From contig JAURVB010012656.1 of assembly GCA_033002965.1 (NCBI GenBank), forward strand, positions 62,001 through 126,000: DNA of 64,000 nt, written 5' to 3'. Every line of letters begins with the position of its first letter. The first letter of the stretch is position 1. A model generated the notes under the pieces. The model saw only the letters and a list, made by a program, of their open reading frames with translations, was not told where the DNA came from and ran no database searches. Below are positions 31,256-44,001 of the stretch, one piece after another. This DNA is from Piper betle (Eukaryota; Streptophyta; Magnoliopsida; Piperales; Piperaceae). Position numbers and translations under genes: made by a program.

Positions 31256-32553
31256 ATAACACCCAAACATGGTCAATGACTAATCTATTTAGTTTCTCCC
31301 AAAATCTAATTAAACCTCATGATCTAAGAAATAGGCAATCAATCTATTCTTAACATTTAGAACATAATAATTCCAACAATCCAATTGAATAAAAGAGTAA
31401 GAGCTTGAAATGAATTCAATTAAATCATGTTAAGTTCCATTCTTCTCTAGAATGAAATAAAAGACTACTCCATAATAAAAATAGAAAATAATATAAATAA
31501 GAAACTAGTTTTCGTTATGAAAGGAAAAAAAATTACAAAAACTAGAAATATTTCTTTCACTAAACTCCTGAGCCAAAAGTTGAGATTTCACAAACAACAA
31601 ATGACCACCCCTTTATATAAAAGATGAGATACAAGAAGTTGAGGAGGGATTCCACAACTCGTTGTGGTCTAATTGATTATGATGACTGACAAAGTTTCCA
31701 ACTCCCGACAATGGCAGCAAAAGTATGTATAGCCGTCCTCATCGAGTTTTGCCAACACCAAAAGTTGTAGCCTTCAATGAGTGGGGTTCAATGCTATGAC
31801 CAGCAAACCCTAAGCTTAATTTGTTTCATCTTTTTCTGTATTAAAACTCCAAAATTAAGCATATCTCATAAAATATTAATTAACTAGAATATAAGGAGAA
31901 ATATCACCTAATTAATAATGTTTATACCCGGGAAGTACAAAATCACATAAAAAATATGGGTAAATATTATATACTTTTAAATACTTAATAGCGACCTAAC
32001 GTCTACCCATGTCTCCCTGATCCTCATCAATGCAATGGGTCAACTACATGTACCCCTAGGGCACTCTGCTCCAGGTCCTGTGACTATACTAGGGTGACTT
32101 GTGCGTCCAACCAGTATATGGTGGACTCTAATACCAAATATTGGTATATGCTAGTGGGCTGTATGGTTTACTGTCGCCAGTCTAGGTCAACCACTCAGGT
32201 GTCCCTGGAAGAGAAACCGGACTACTCACTAGGTCTTAGCTAACTCGGTCCCTAGTCAAGTATCTCACTCTATTCCATAATGGAACAAGGACAGCTGCTA
32301 TGACTCTACTGCATGCTATGGCTCTCGTAACTATTTATACTACCACTAACTGCTGCTGAAGGGAACTCTCTATGACTAAATGATGATGAGCACACATGTA
32401 CATGCACAGTGTGTCTCAAGGAGTATGAAAGCATACTCTACAAGGAATTGTGAAATCTGCATCTGGTCCGTGACATGTGCGTTGGTCAATGTTTGCTCGT
32501 CTCCACTATCTAGGTAAATTGTTTGCAGGACTAGTATATCTGGAAGAGTAAGT
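31256..32553. other. unassigned sequence, probably retroelement-derived
   Basis: The first part (to about 31980) is AT-rich with CCCCTTTATATAAAAGATGAG near 31609, a possible TATA-type promoter in an LTR. The second part (31980-32550) is more balanced and has a short minus-strand open frame overlapping the duplicated block (32376-32672, 98 codons). I recognise no domain in it, and the second copy of the block does not preserve it, so it is not called as a gene. Confidence 0.4.
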
Positions 32554-34504
32554 GAAAGCACTATCTCCCTAATGGACACTTCCTCACTAAACTCATCATC
32601 TATGCTAAAATTATAATACGAGTCAAACATCTCTCTCTGGCTAGGCCAACCTCTGAATGAGTTAAAATGCATATCTGATCATTTGCTAACCATTTGATCT
32701 GTGTAACCCTAGTTGTGGGTCACACATAGGTTGTCACACTAACTAAATAATCTGACCACTGTAGTCATCCCATTTGGATATCATACTATCATATTTTCTA
32801 ACTCTATCTGTGCACATCCATTTGATGACTGTCACTAATGTTGTTTGATGATACCAATAAGACTATCACAAACACTAGCTTGTAATACATATATGATCAA
32901 AGAATAACAGGTCAAGGCGATGGTAAGCAAGATGGCCAGTGAAGTCAATCACATGCCATCACATCCAAATAATCCTAGTGCACCTAACTTTCCTGTGCCC
33001 GAATGATGTTAATGTAACTATATCTTGTCCTCAATCTCTGACCCAACTCTGCTCTCAATGTTGTGACATGTGGTCTCTGTGCAAGGCTAAGAACATCCTC
33101 AAGTAGTTGTCCTCCTGTAGAGTGAGGTAACTACTTAGCCCTTACTTCCACAATAACTGCTCCACTCAGTCAACGGTACTGCAATATACGAACAGTGGTT
33201 GTGCATCAGAGACGGTAGTAGTGCACATTCAGTCTGTGGTAATGCATCACGGTCAGTGGTTGGGCAACTCAAACGGTGGTTGTGCTTCACAAATGATAGT
33301 TGTATTACTCGAACGGTGGTAGTGCTTCACAGTCGGTGGTTAGGCAGCACGAATGCCGGTAGTGCTATTCGGTCAGTGGTAATACGTCATGGTTGGTGGT
33401 TGAGCAACTCAAACAGTGGTTGTGCAACTTGGATAGTAGTTATGCTACTCGGATAGTGGTTGTGCAACTCGGAGGACAGTTGTGCCACTCAGACGGTGGT
33501 AGCGCTATCCATGTGCCAAAACCTGATCCACATCATGTACTTCGTGAATACATTACTGTCTATGGCATGTTCATGTCCATGTGTCTATCTCCTCAAAGGT
33601 AGCTGCTATTAACTTAGCTCAGGTTATCCAACCATGTGTGTCTGATCCGAAGGGGCCTGGATCATAGTGGTGACACGTACGATGGAAAGATAATGTTGAG
33701 CCCACATTGGTCTCCTGGAATCTAGAGTAACTGTTCGCATAAGCACTAATTGGTTCTCAATAGCAATCACTAATCTGGCCTTGGCAAATCAAGTGAAATC
33801 TAGTCAACCGTCAAAATCCGTAGTCAAATGTAATTTTGCTCATTCTCTGTGTGTTCCTGTCTCTTGTTGTTGAAGAGTGGCCAATAATATTCTTGGGACA
33901 GTCATACACTAGTGGATGGGGGAGGCAATGAAGTGCCCATGGAACTGTAGATCCACGTCGCTACTCAACCTTATCCACTGCTATCTCTTGGAAGTGGTCC
34001 ATCTCAAGTCATTTCTCCAAACTCTCATCTGTGCTCCAAGTGGTCCAAGTGCTTAAGTGGGTTTGGTCGCATAGTCACATCCTCCATTCACAAGGATTTG
34101 TCTAAAGGTCTATGTTCCCCAATTTAGGCTTCAGACTATGCCTAATGGATTTATTTAAGGCACTCGATGGTCGAACTCCTGCACCAACTAACTTTGTCAG
34201 TGTCTACATACTTCAACTCCTTGTATGTGTCATCTCTGATAACTTTGTATCACAATATAGACCATGTCCCAAGGAAGGACTGACATGGTGACATATAAAA
34301 GATGGACAAGTGTTGTAATGTCTCTAGTGCCCCAAATACTCCTGGTCCCTATTTGTCTCAACTTCACCTGACTAAATATGTGAACAATTCAAGTAATCCA
34401 AATCTCTGGCACAATAAAGGAAAGGACATGTCTCTAAACTCATCATGACATCTCTGTGAGATCCTTACTGGCATATACTAAAATCATGATCTCATATCCA
34501 TCAA
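32554..34504. repeat. 1.95-kb dispersed direct repeat, copy 1
   Basis: It is nearly identical, in the same orientation, to 48190-50143 over its whole length (from GAAAGCACT to CATATCCATCAA), with only scattered single-base differences. Both copies contain the 20-bp tandem array (here about 33180-33515). No recognisable coding domain in either strand. Past 34504 the sequence continues for about 175 bp before an LTR begins at 34681, whereas copy 2 is cut at 50143 by a different LTR. Confidence 0.88.
33180..33515. repeat. degenerate 20-bp tandem array in the 1.95-kb repeat (copy 1)
   Basis: About 15 units of 19-21 bp approximate AACGGTGGTTGTGCAACTCG, with variants such as GTAGTGCTTCAC and TAATGCATCAC. 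The open plus-strand frames across it (33199-33456, 33393-33602) reflect the repeat and are not called as genes. The equivalent array in copy 2 is at about 48825-49160. Confidence 0.82.
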
Positions 34505-34680
34505 TAATTTCTATAAACATTGAAACTTGCATTGCTCAAACTTGATTGAGGAAAAATCTGAAACATTGAGAAAATACCAAAGGAAATACTTGTTGGCTTG
34601 GTTAAGGACAGCTCCACACACTTGGCTCAAAATAATAGTCTTCCATCTCAATTGGCAAAGACATGGCTCAAATACTAGAC

Positions 34681-35786
34681 TGTGACACCCTGATTTTGGT
34701 TTACCTAAGAACCGAATCACAAATGTTACGATCGAGTTGAACCACGTTTAAAATTGTTGGTCGGTAAGACTCGGTCAATAAAATAGATCAAAACAACCTT
34801 CTTAGTGTCATGAGAGTGGAAGACATTGTTAAATACGCGTCAAAACACATCGAATATAAATAAAAGTAAGAAAGTAAGTAACTGCGCTGAGCTCAAGTGT
34901 GTAGTAGTGTTTATCCATCCTCCCACCAAAGTCGACTCAGGATTTACAAGACCTACATATATTATAAAAAACATCAGTAATGGGTGTCATTGATTCAAAA
35001 AATAACTAATACAAACTGGCAAATGGGTATTCCATTACTGAGGGAAACTTATGAAACTTCAAAATTGTTTCACATTGCGCAGTAAGCAAACATACTTAAA
35101 CAAGTGATGGCTAGCATTCACAACTCATAATCATATTCATATATACAATGCTTATACCCTCACATCCTCCATATTACACCTGCCACGGTACTCGTGTGGC
35201 AAAAGGAACGGTTAATTTAGTGCCACAAATTTCAGAAATGTGTTGCGTTACGTAGTACCCTCATACACCACACTACCTCAGTGTTTGAAGTAATACTAGT
35301 GTGGTCCATAAATATCTTCATACCTCTCGCTCTCTTATTCATGAAATTCATCAAAATACATGTACTTATATAATAGGTTTAGGGAAGGGACTTGTACCAT
35401 ATATTTCTAGAGCTTGAGTTCGAAACAAGAGTAAATATCAACATATACTCAGGTTAGTAAATATATAAATAAATAAATAATTATTCAATAAATAAATAAA
35501 TAAGCAAATAGTTAATACTCATTAATCATGATTATTGATAATATCATAGTTATACAATACAAGAATACATAATTAAATACAAATAAATAATAATATACAC
35601 GTGAACAAACAAATAGATAAATTAATAAATAAGTACAAGTTAGTAAACATAAATAAGGCTAATATTAATAAGTAAATATATCATTATTAATAATAAATGA
35701 ATAACTAATATTAATTTATCATGAAGAATATTAATATAAACATTGAATATACGAACATACGATTAAATACGAATAAATAATAACTT
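34681..35786 (-). mobile_element. LTR family B, minus copy B2, first part
   Basis: It begins TGTGACACCCTGATTTTGG and follows B1 closely (ACAAATGTTACGATCGAGTT at 34710-34730; ATTCCATTAC near 35029; AT-rich block after 35450). It is interrupted at about 35787 by the plus-oriented LTR C and continues at 40016. Confidence 0.75.
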
Positions 35787-38700
35787 CGTAAAACTAAGGC
35801 TGTCCGCCCAAGGGTATTTACTATCAGTTCGGTTGTTACCTAAATCAAGTTAGTATGGTCTGGCCCTTCTTATTGTGGTTCGTATATGATATGCTGTAAG
35901 TTGCCCGGCCTTAGCCTCCTTCGAAGTTCGGAACGCCTCTTTAGATGCAGCACGCCCAACTTTTTAATTTCGGTCTCATTTAATTGTGTATAGTTAGATG
36001 TTAGGACCATGTCCCTCGCGTGTTTTTGTGTGCTTACCATGTGTTTGATAATCTTTTAGACCATCCTGACCCCTTTTGGGAACTGCAGTGCAATTCCCGA
36101 GGTGGACCCGATCACTTGAGGGTAAAAACCCTAAGTTTTTGGGTTTTGAGATAACCCAACCCATACCTCTTTATCTAACCTAACCCATACCTCTTTAGCT
36201 ACCATGCATCTATAGGTATGACACTCACATCTCTATACGCATGGCACTCATACCTCTATAGGAATGACACCCATACCTCTATAGGTATGACACCTATATA
36301 GTCAGATGTTAGGATCATGTCCCTCGTGTGTCTTTTGTGTGCTTCCCATGTGTTTGATAACCTTTCAACCACCCTGACCCCCTTTTGGGAACTGTAGTGC
36401 AATTCCTAAGGTGGACCCGATCACTTTAGGGTAAAAACCCTAAGTTTCTGGGTTTTGAGATAACCCAACCCATACCTCTTCAACTAACCTAACCCATACC
36501 TCGTTAGCTACCATGCTTCTATAGGCATGACACTCATACCTCTATAGGTATGGCACCCACACCTCTATAGGTATGGCACCCACACCTCTATAGGTATGGC
36601 ACCCACACCTCTATAGGTATGGCACCCATACCTATATGACATCACCAAGCCAATTCATACCTCTATTAGGTATGGCAACCCGTATCTATGACATCATCAA
36701 ACCGACCACCATTGTTCGATAAAATCCACCCCTTCCCTCACTTTTTCACCATTTCTTTTTTCCTCCTCATGTCCAACCACTTTCTTCTACTCTCTTTGGC
36801 CTTCTTCTTCCTCCTTGGAGCTCCAAGCAACCCCCTCCACATTCCCAGCATCCTTGGGTGGTAGGCTTTGAGGTTGGATGCCTCAAAGACCTCCCCTTGG
36901 TCTTTACGCGTTAACATCAGATTTGGGCTGCCACTGTTTCTCGTTGTTTAATGTGTATTGCTTGTATGACTCCATGAATTTATTTTTAAAACATTTTTAC
37001 CGAGTATATCTGAATGTTAGGAGAATTTTGAGTACCCATTTATCGTATTTAGCTAAGTAAATAAATAGATATGATTTTTATAATGCATGTAGGTCACTGA
37101 TATGTACCGTTTCAGTATAAAAATCATATCTTGCTATTCTGAAGTTTTGCTTACACAATTCATATTTTGTTGGACTTAAAACATATAGATCTACAACTTT
37201 TATGTTGGGTGTTTTACCTGCCACACCCTAGAATTTGCATGTATGAGGATAAAAATTGAGGAAAGGTGGAAACTTGGACCGTTATAGTGATATGAAAGCT
37301 CCTTTATCCAATTTTTACTCTCTGACCTTGTAGGATCTGTTTATGCACAACATGCCATATTTTTCATGGTAATTTTTTAAGTTCTTGGTAAAATTTTAAT
37401 CCTAATATAACCACTAAATAATCATGAACATAGCCCATAAGTATGCCTTGTGACTATGAGCATGATTTGTGATTGTGTGGTATTTTAAGTAACGAATTTT
37501 AGACTAATAAAATCTTTTAAATTATATGATGCTGAAATAATTGTCTACTTGAAAAATGTAACTTGTGGGAATGGTTAAAAATCATTTAGGTATGTTTTAG
37601 TGGTGTTTAACTGGATAGTGTGAAGATGCTGGGTGAAAACCCTAGTTTTTCACTTCAGTTGTAAATTACCTTAAAATAAGTTAATGGTGTTGGAATTTAG
37701 TAAAATGCCGTTAAAATATGTCTCAGTAAACTGTGACTAATTTTGGGACCATTTGGGTAGGTTTCCAATTTTATTTGTAAATTTCCAATTTGTTGATAGC
37801 TCCAGAAATAGCCCATCCAGTGACCCAAATTGTAAAATCTACTTAGACTTATTTACATAGTAAAATTGGCCTAGGTCTTACTGGGCTCAATCTCAATCTG
37901 TCAGCTAACTAGGCCCACTGACCCAAGCACATTTGGAATCCTTTATCCCATGAACCAATAGTTGTAAAATTGATGCACAACACCGGAACACTGTTCTAGC
38001 GCCTTAAGGCCGAGCTTAATGGGCCTTGTTCCCCTTGATTGGCCCATGGACCAGACATAGTGGAATTTCCTATGAACCTTAGAGTGTAACGGACAACCCA
38101 TCCAAATTTCAGCCTATTTGGACATTGTTAAGCCCATCCAAAAAATCATCTGGTAAGTTCATTCGATTAAAAAACCCTAGAATTGATTAAAACTCACTAA
38201 GTGAACATGAAACCAAAACCTTAATTAAGTTATCTAATAAGGTTTAAAACTTTACTTAGGACCTAATTAAGACAATTAACTGATGTTAAGTGTTGCGCTT
38301 GTGTGGAGACTTTGCCTCTTTTTGCATATCGATGAGACCCGATTCTTATTCGGTTCCATCTCCATTTTAGGTATTGCGGGTGTGCTCACCAACTAGAATA
38401 TGGAGCTCTACTCATCCAGATCCATAGGACTCTCCTTTGCTTGATCTCTACTTGACTCCATGTGTGTCAAATTTAACCGTGTTTTGGACGTAAGACGACA
38501 TCAGTGGTATTTTATCGAATCCCATTGATGTCGGGCCATTTAGCCATGTTTTCTACATATTTTTAATAAAACTACAAGGATGAGACCCATTGTTGGTTTT
38601 CAAACTTAAGCTCCCGAAGTATATGATATAAGCCTCTTCCCTAAACCTATTACATAAGTATGTGCAATTTTATGGATTTCATGAATAAGAGAGTGAGCGG

Positions 38701-40015
38701 TATGGAGATCTGTATGGACCGCACTAGTACTCCTTCAAACCCTGAGGTAGTCCGGTGTATTAGGGTACTGCATAATGCATCACATTTCCAGAATTTGTGA
38801 CACTAACCTAACTATTCCTTTTGCCACTCGAATACCATGGCATGTGTAATATGGAGGATGTGAAGGCATAAGCGTTGTATGTATGAATATAAATATCAGC
38901 CGTGCATGCAAGCTGACACTTGTTTAAGTATGTTTGCTTACCACCCAATGTAAGGCAATTCTAAAGTTTCTTAAGTTTCCGTGGGTAATGGAATACCCAT
39001 TTGCCAGCTTGTTATTTTACCAGTACTTATTCGGGCCGGTAATCAAATTCATTTAATTACTAACATGGTTTCTATTATATGTAGGTGAGATTCCTTGGTG
39101 TTGGCCAGCTTAGGTGCTAGATCAGACGGCTCAGTGGCGGTGGTGGCGGGGGCCTTGTGTTATGTTGTTTGCTTTAAACCATGTATTTTGTGTATGACTA
39201 TATGACGGGCATATACCCAAACTATATGAACCTTGTTCGATTAAAATGTATGTTATGATGGTTGTGTTAGCATGTTTTAACTTTATATTATTATATTTTA
39301 CTATGGAGTAATAAACTTTGGGGCAAGGCTAACCATCGTCTGTAAGGTATATAAGCCCTAGAATCGTGGAACATGACTAGGAGCTAAGTCAGGTACACGA
39401 AACATATGTGGTTGTAGCTATTTGTGCGTTAGAGTAACATGGGTAGAGGAACTTACGATTGACACTACTTGAAGACCCATGTGAAGTCCGGGGTATTAGG
39501 GTTTGATGCCTTGATACTTGATGATGCTGTGTAATCTTTGAAGCTTTAATTATTGCTAATGTAGGGTATATGGAATAGGTAACCATGACCCTTGTTTAAA
39601 TACCCGCCTCATCTTCATGTAACTAATAAGAAGACTTAAGCCAATCACTTGAACTAAGTAGTAAGAATATGATACACACAATAGCATGCAACCTGAAAAC
39701 CATAGTGGGGTGTGCTTCTTCTATAGTTAGGAGTGATTATCAAATTTTTAAAGTCACCACTCATAGTCGTCAGGATGGTTCAACCTCTGTTACGACTAGG
39801 GGTGTTCATATAGGAATCCTTTAAGTCTAAGATTTGCCATTGTAGTATGAACTCTACACACATTCTATGAAAACCAAACTTGGTGTAAGTCTTAAACCTC
39901 TACGGAGGGTTGAGATCCACTTCCGTAAAGTCTGTACGCAATAGCCCAATGAGTAGCTTCCAAATTATAATATCACGAGTCGGTTTGTCCCTTCGGGCCG
40001 AATTGGGGTGTTACA
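35787..40015 (+). mobile_element. LTR family C, plus copy (about 4.2 kb), nested in B2
   Basis: It runs from about 35790 (TAAAACTAAGGCTG) to GGGCCGAATTGGGGTGTTACA at 40015. B2 sequence resumes immediately after, so C is inserted in B2. It carries a tandem duplication of about 305 bp and a 23-bp minisatellite near its left end, a pyrimidine-rich patch at 36720-36840 and the ATGAGACCC...ACTAGTACTCC...CCATTTGCCAG blocks (38580-39010) shared with B. A truncated minus copy is at 50144-53889. No coding domain seen. I could not find a clean target duplication. Confidence 0.7.
35998..36640. repeat. tandem duplication (about 305 bp) and 23-bp minisatellite in LTR C
   Basis: GATGTTAGGACCATGTCCCTC at 35998 recurs as GATGTTAGGATCATGTCCCTC at 36304, each followed by the same block with GGTAAAAACCCTAAGTTT and AACCCATACCTC. 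Downstream, units of 23 bp (CTATAGGTATGGCACCCACA core) are repeated, four of them nearly perfect at about 36535-36632. Confidence 0.85.
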
Positions 40016-41632
40016 AACATGAGTAAGAAAATAATTAATAATCAATTAAATAAATAAATAAAATAAGATAAACATGAACAAAAACAATATCTATGAATAA
40101 ATACATTATCAATAACAATAATCGGTCACATAATCATACATCTTAGTCAACAAACATATAAATAAAAGAAATGAATAATAATAAATAAATAAAATAATAA
40201 ATAAAGAAAAATAATCACAACAACTAAACATGCTAAATCATGTGAATATGCATCTAAACTAACAAAGGGGTTCTCGAATTACCAAAAACGGTGTAAGAAT
40301 GGACAAAAACGGTCCGAAAATGGGTGAACCGGGTCAACTGGCTAAACCAAACTGAGTTGGGCCAAGTCAGCTTTGTCTAGGTTAAATAAACTACTAGGCT
40401 GGGTCGGCTGGGCTGGTCTAGCAGATGGACACGGGCATGAGCTCGGACTAGCAGACTTGAAAACGGCCAAGCGGATGCTAAGGTGGGTAGGCAGATGTGA
40501 TGAAGGGAAAATGGGCCAGAAGGGGGCACGATGCCCGTCATCGAAAAATGTCGACGGCGGTGTGGCTAGGGTCACCACAGTCTGGATCGATGATGGGCAT
40601 CAAGCGGGAGTGCTGGTGGTGACGATCGGTGGAGTCCGGCCACTGGCTAGCAGGAAAACGGAGGAAAGAAGGTGGAATCGCCACAGGTGTGGTGGTATCG
40701 CCGGCGGCGATCGTGGCCATGGCAGTGGTCGTAGGTGGTCTCAAAATGGATATCACAGCATGATGAGACTGTGTGGGCAGCCAAATTGGCTAGACGTGGC
40801 TCACCAGCGTCGGAAAACAGCTCAAATGGGTGGCGGCGATGGCCGAAACTGGCTTCAAAAACTCCTCGCCGGTGGCGACTGTGGCGGCACTGATGGTCGT
40901 GAGTGACACAAATGGAAAGCCGGCAGCGAGGCGGTCATGATGGTGAGGTAGACACTCGCTGGCGGTGAGCCAAAGTGGCGGCGGCGGTTGGGGTATAACT
41001 CTGAAATCATGGAAAATCTATAGAAAATAACATGATAAAGCTAGGGCTGATGTGAACAATTCAAATCTAGCCACGTGGCACAATTTGAACGTCCAACAAC
41101 TCGTCTTCTAGTGGGACCCACCTATGGGTATATACAATATACATATAAACGGAAAGCTCGGATCGAAACCATCTAAATTCGAAACTAACTCAAGTTCTGA
41201 AAATGACTCTATAGGCAGGAATTGAGGCAAGAATGTTAAATAGGCTTTGAACCCTAAGCTCAATTCGGTAAAAATATACGACTCAATTAAGCTGGGCCCA
41301 TAGGGGGACAATCCAGTGATCTAAAATCCCTATGATGGATGTAAATGAGATCCCATGAAAATCCCAAATGGATTGTAAATGCTTCAACGGCATAAAACCC
41401 TAGTTAACTTATACAAATTATCTGTATTCTTCGCATATACACTGATAACTCAAGCTCTAATCATCTTCATGTTGGGCACACTCAGCCACTATGACATGCT
41501 CATACGGCCATCTGGGCTCCCACTCATGGTTAGAAAATTGTTTTGGCTCAAGCTCGCTTGAACCGACTCAATACTAGCCCAAACCAGGCAAACTACAAGT
41601 AGGTAAAACCCTAACCCGAAGCTGGGTTTTAA
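40016..41632 (-). mobile_element. LTR family B, minus copy B2, second part
   Basis: B sequence resumes with the AT-rich block, then AACATGCTAAATCATGTGAA (40226), a GC-rich part (about 40370-40990) and the CCACGTGGCACAATTTGAAC block, to AAAACCCTAACCCGAAGCTG at 41605-41624. The GC-rich part holds a 177-codon plus-strand frame (40373-40906); equivalent regions of the other B copies do not preserve it, so it is not called. Confidence 0.7.
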
Positions 41633-41639
41633 ATATATA

Positions 41640-42676
41640 ATTATATTTTTGAGTAATTTATTATCTCACTGGACTTGTTGTAAATGTTGGCAATTTAAAG
41701 TTCAATATTGTTGAATGCTACATGTTTTATTTTGTCGAGTTTTAGTCATGATAGAGTTAAAGGCATTTCATTGCATGCATTCTTTTAGTATAAAATTATA
41801 CTTATGTATAATTTGACCTTTTAGATTAGGATTGTGTCATAGTTGCAAGTGTCTCAACAAACTTCCAAGTCCGTATAATAAGTGTATATTTGTAGTACTC
41901 AATTGAGGTATTGGTCGGCCTATGTTTAAACTTGACTTACTCGCGCTAAGCATGGAAGAATGATCTATGAATTTATTTAGCCCGACACAAGACGTGAAAA
42001 GATTATAATTAAATTAAATTACTCTACCCTCATGCCGAAAGGGTTGTCATAGGACTCATTATGCACTTGTAATACCGAGAGGGAACGTCTGGCAATATCG
42101 GTAGCTATGGATTAGGTCTTTGGCATACATGTACATGTACGGGACAATAGTCAAAAGGGGAGGCCGCCTTTGAAAGTAGGGAGCTTAGCATAAGCTTATA
42201 TAATAAGACAATTGATATGATGAAAAATTGAAATGAGTATTACCTTATTTCACTTTTATTATATGACTTAGTGATTTCAACAATAAGGTGTGCGTTTATA
42301 GTTGGATCTCTGAGTTGATGGTTAAGAAGGAAATTTGATTGTGTGGTGCTACTCTTCTATCAAAGACCATTGTTATATTAGATTTATGGACTTTCCTTAT
42401 TTTAATTGACTTAAGTATGGACAATTAAATCATTTATTAGAGGACTTGTGTCAATTTTATTTGCCTTGGTTTATTTTGTTTATGGTTTAGCTGCATGAAT
42501 AAACTTTCATTGAATCTTATTGAATTAATATGACTTTCCATGTTTTACTTTATACATTGGTTTTTCCCATGTTATAATTATCTTTTGAAATTGCATTATT
42601 ATTACATTTATCTCATTTGTCATTTAATTATCTCTTTTTAATAGCAGTCAGCTCATGTTTTTTGGTAGGTTGTTAC
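41640..42676 (+). mobile_element. LTR family D', plus copy (partial)
   Basis: It shows ordered similarity to the D LTR (TATAAAATTATACTTATGTA at 41790; CCAAGTCCGTATAATAA at 41866), a degenerate module 1 (41905-41995), the D' spacer (ATGCCGAAAGGG...GTAATACCGAGAGGG, 42030-42110) and a module 2-like segment (42240-42300). It ends GGTAGGTTGTTACA at 42676. The left end is truncated where B2 ends. Confidence 0.68.
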
Positions 42677-43805
42677 ACGTGAGGTGGAGCTATGTTCAAA
42701 AATAACACGAGGGATCTCATCCTCGAAGGTTATTAATCACAGACGTAAAATACATCTACATGGCCTGTATTAGGGGTGGCCAATAAAATAGTCATTTAAC
42801 ACATCATATGATCTGGAAATCAAACCAAGATGGAGTGAAGCAATAAATTTGAGAAGAGTCCTTAACGGACTTGAGGTACAAGTTCCAAGCATGACGGTAG
42901 ATCTATGGCAAGGTTGGACTCCAAAACATACATTGAAACCCACTGACATGTGCAAGCAATAAACAAAAAAAATAAAGTAAGTTAAATAAATAAAAGAACA
43001 ATACTAAAAATAATATTGGATGACTAATCTCGAGAAAAGTAATAAATAATAATAATAATATAAATAACACTTAAAAATATACGACTAAACGTGAGTAAAT
43101 ATTAGCACATTAGCAAGTAAGAAAGTAAATAAATAATTTAATAAATAAATAATAGCGAATAGCAATTAATCAATAATTATAAAAATACAATTATCCAACA
43201 TATGAATATACAACTAAGCACGAATAAATAAAAACATCTATGCATGCAAATAAATATAATTAATTAAGTAATCAAAATAAATAAGATAAATATGAATAAG
43301 AATAATATTAATAAGTAAACACATCATCAATAATAATAAATAATCATACAAATATGCATCTTGTACGGCAAATATATAAATAATAATAAATAAATAAATA
43401 AATAATAAATTAAAAAATACTCATAACATCAAAATATGCTAAATAATGTAAACATGCATCTAAACTAATGTAGGGAACTTCAAATTATCGAAAAATGAAT
43501 GAAAACGAGCTGAAATAAGCTACCGAGTCAACTGGACCGAGTTGAACTGAGTCAGGCTTAGTCAACTCGGTCTAAGTTAGCCAAAATGGTGGACTGGGTT
43601 GGTTGGGCAGATATGGACACGGCACGGGTATGCAAACAAGCATGCAAGGCTCAGGCTGGGCAGACACAACCGCGGCACCAAATGGGCCGGCGGTCCCTGT
43701 CACTAGAAAATGGCAATAACGGCGAGGCAAGGGCTGCCACCGGTGGGGATCGACATGGAACAATGAGGCTATAACACCCCATTTTTCAGTTCAAGGGCGA
43801 ACCAA
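42677..43805 (-). mobile_element. LTR family B fragments (copy B3 and start of another copy)
   Basis: 42677-43769 follows family B from the GAGGGATCTCATCCTCG block through the AT-rich and GC-rich parts. At 43770 TATAACACCCCATTTTTCAG, the same start as B1 at 29667, opens a new minus copy that lasts only about 35 bp before caulimovirid-like sequence begins. A plus-strand frame in the GC-rich part is not conserved and is not called. Confidence 0.6.
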
Positions 43806-44001
43806 AGTACGATGTCTAAATTTGTCATTCTTATTACTAAATCTGGATTTTTAATGTTCAAACCAAATTCATAAGTACAACTATTTTTTGATATATCTTC
43901 TCCTATAAGTCCTATTTTTTTTCTAGTTCTCTCATTATAGGTATATTATTTACTTCATCATCATCTTTAGATATCCCTTTTCCTATATTAAAATATTCAT
44001 G
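43806..44001 (-). pseudogene. caulimovirid pre-reverse-transcriptase remnant
   Basis: Downstream of the protease stop the minus strand reads GKGISKDDDEVNNIPIMREL and, after a frameshift, IGLIGEDISKN and YEFGLNIKNPDLVIRM. The L-x-I-x-N-P-D-x-x-I pattern is typical just before the caulimovirid reverse transcriptase. Then LTR-like sequence replaces it. The polymerase domain itself is missing. Confidence 0.65.

Noticed and set aside
32376..32672. 98-codon minus-strand frame overlapping the 1.95-kb block
   Set aside because: The part shared with copy 2 is interrupted there by a stop near its start and changes frame, and I recognise no domain. It remains possible as a fragment of an unknown element gene.
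33199..33602. Plus-strand frames with Cys/Trp/Ser-rich repeats, similar at 48837-49240
   Set aside because: They are produced by the 20-bp tandem array; a period not divisible by three shifts the frame constantly and no motif emerges.
36180..36640. Telomere-like AACCCTA/ACCCTAA motifs in LTR C and B ends
   Set aside because: Only isolated single motifs such as AAACCCTAAG occur; there is no tandem telomeric array.
40373..40906. 177-codon plus-strand frame, the longest in the B LTRs
   Set aside because: The equivalent GC-rich regions in B3, B4, B5 and 53890-54580 do not keep the frame; it is low-complexity Gly/Arg-rich and lies antisense inside an LTR.
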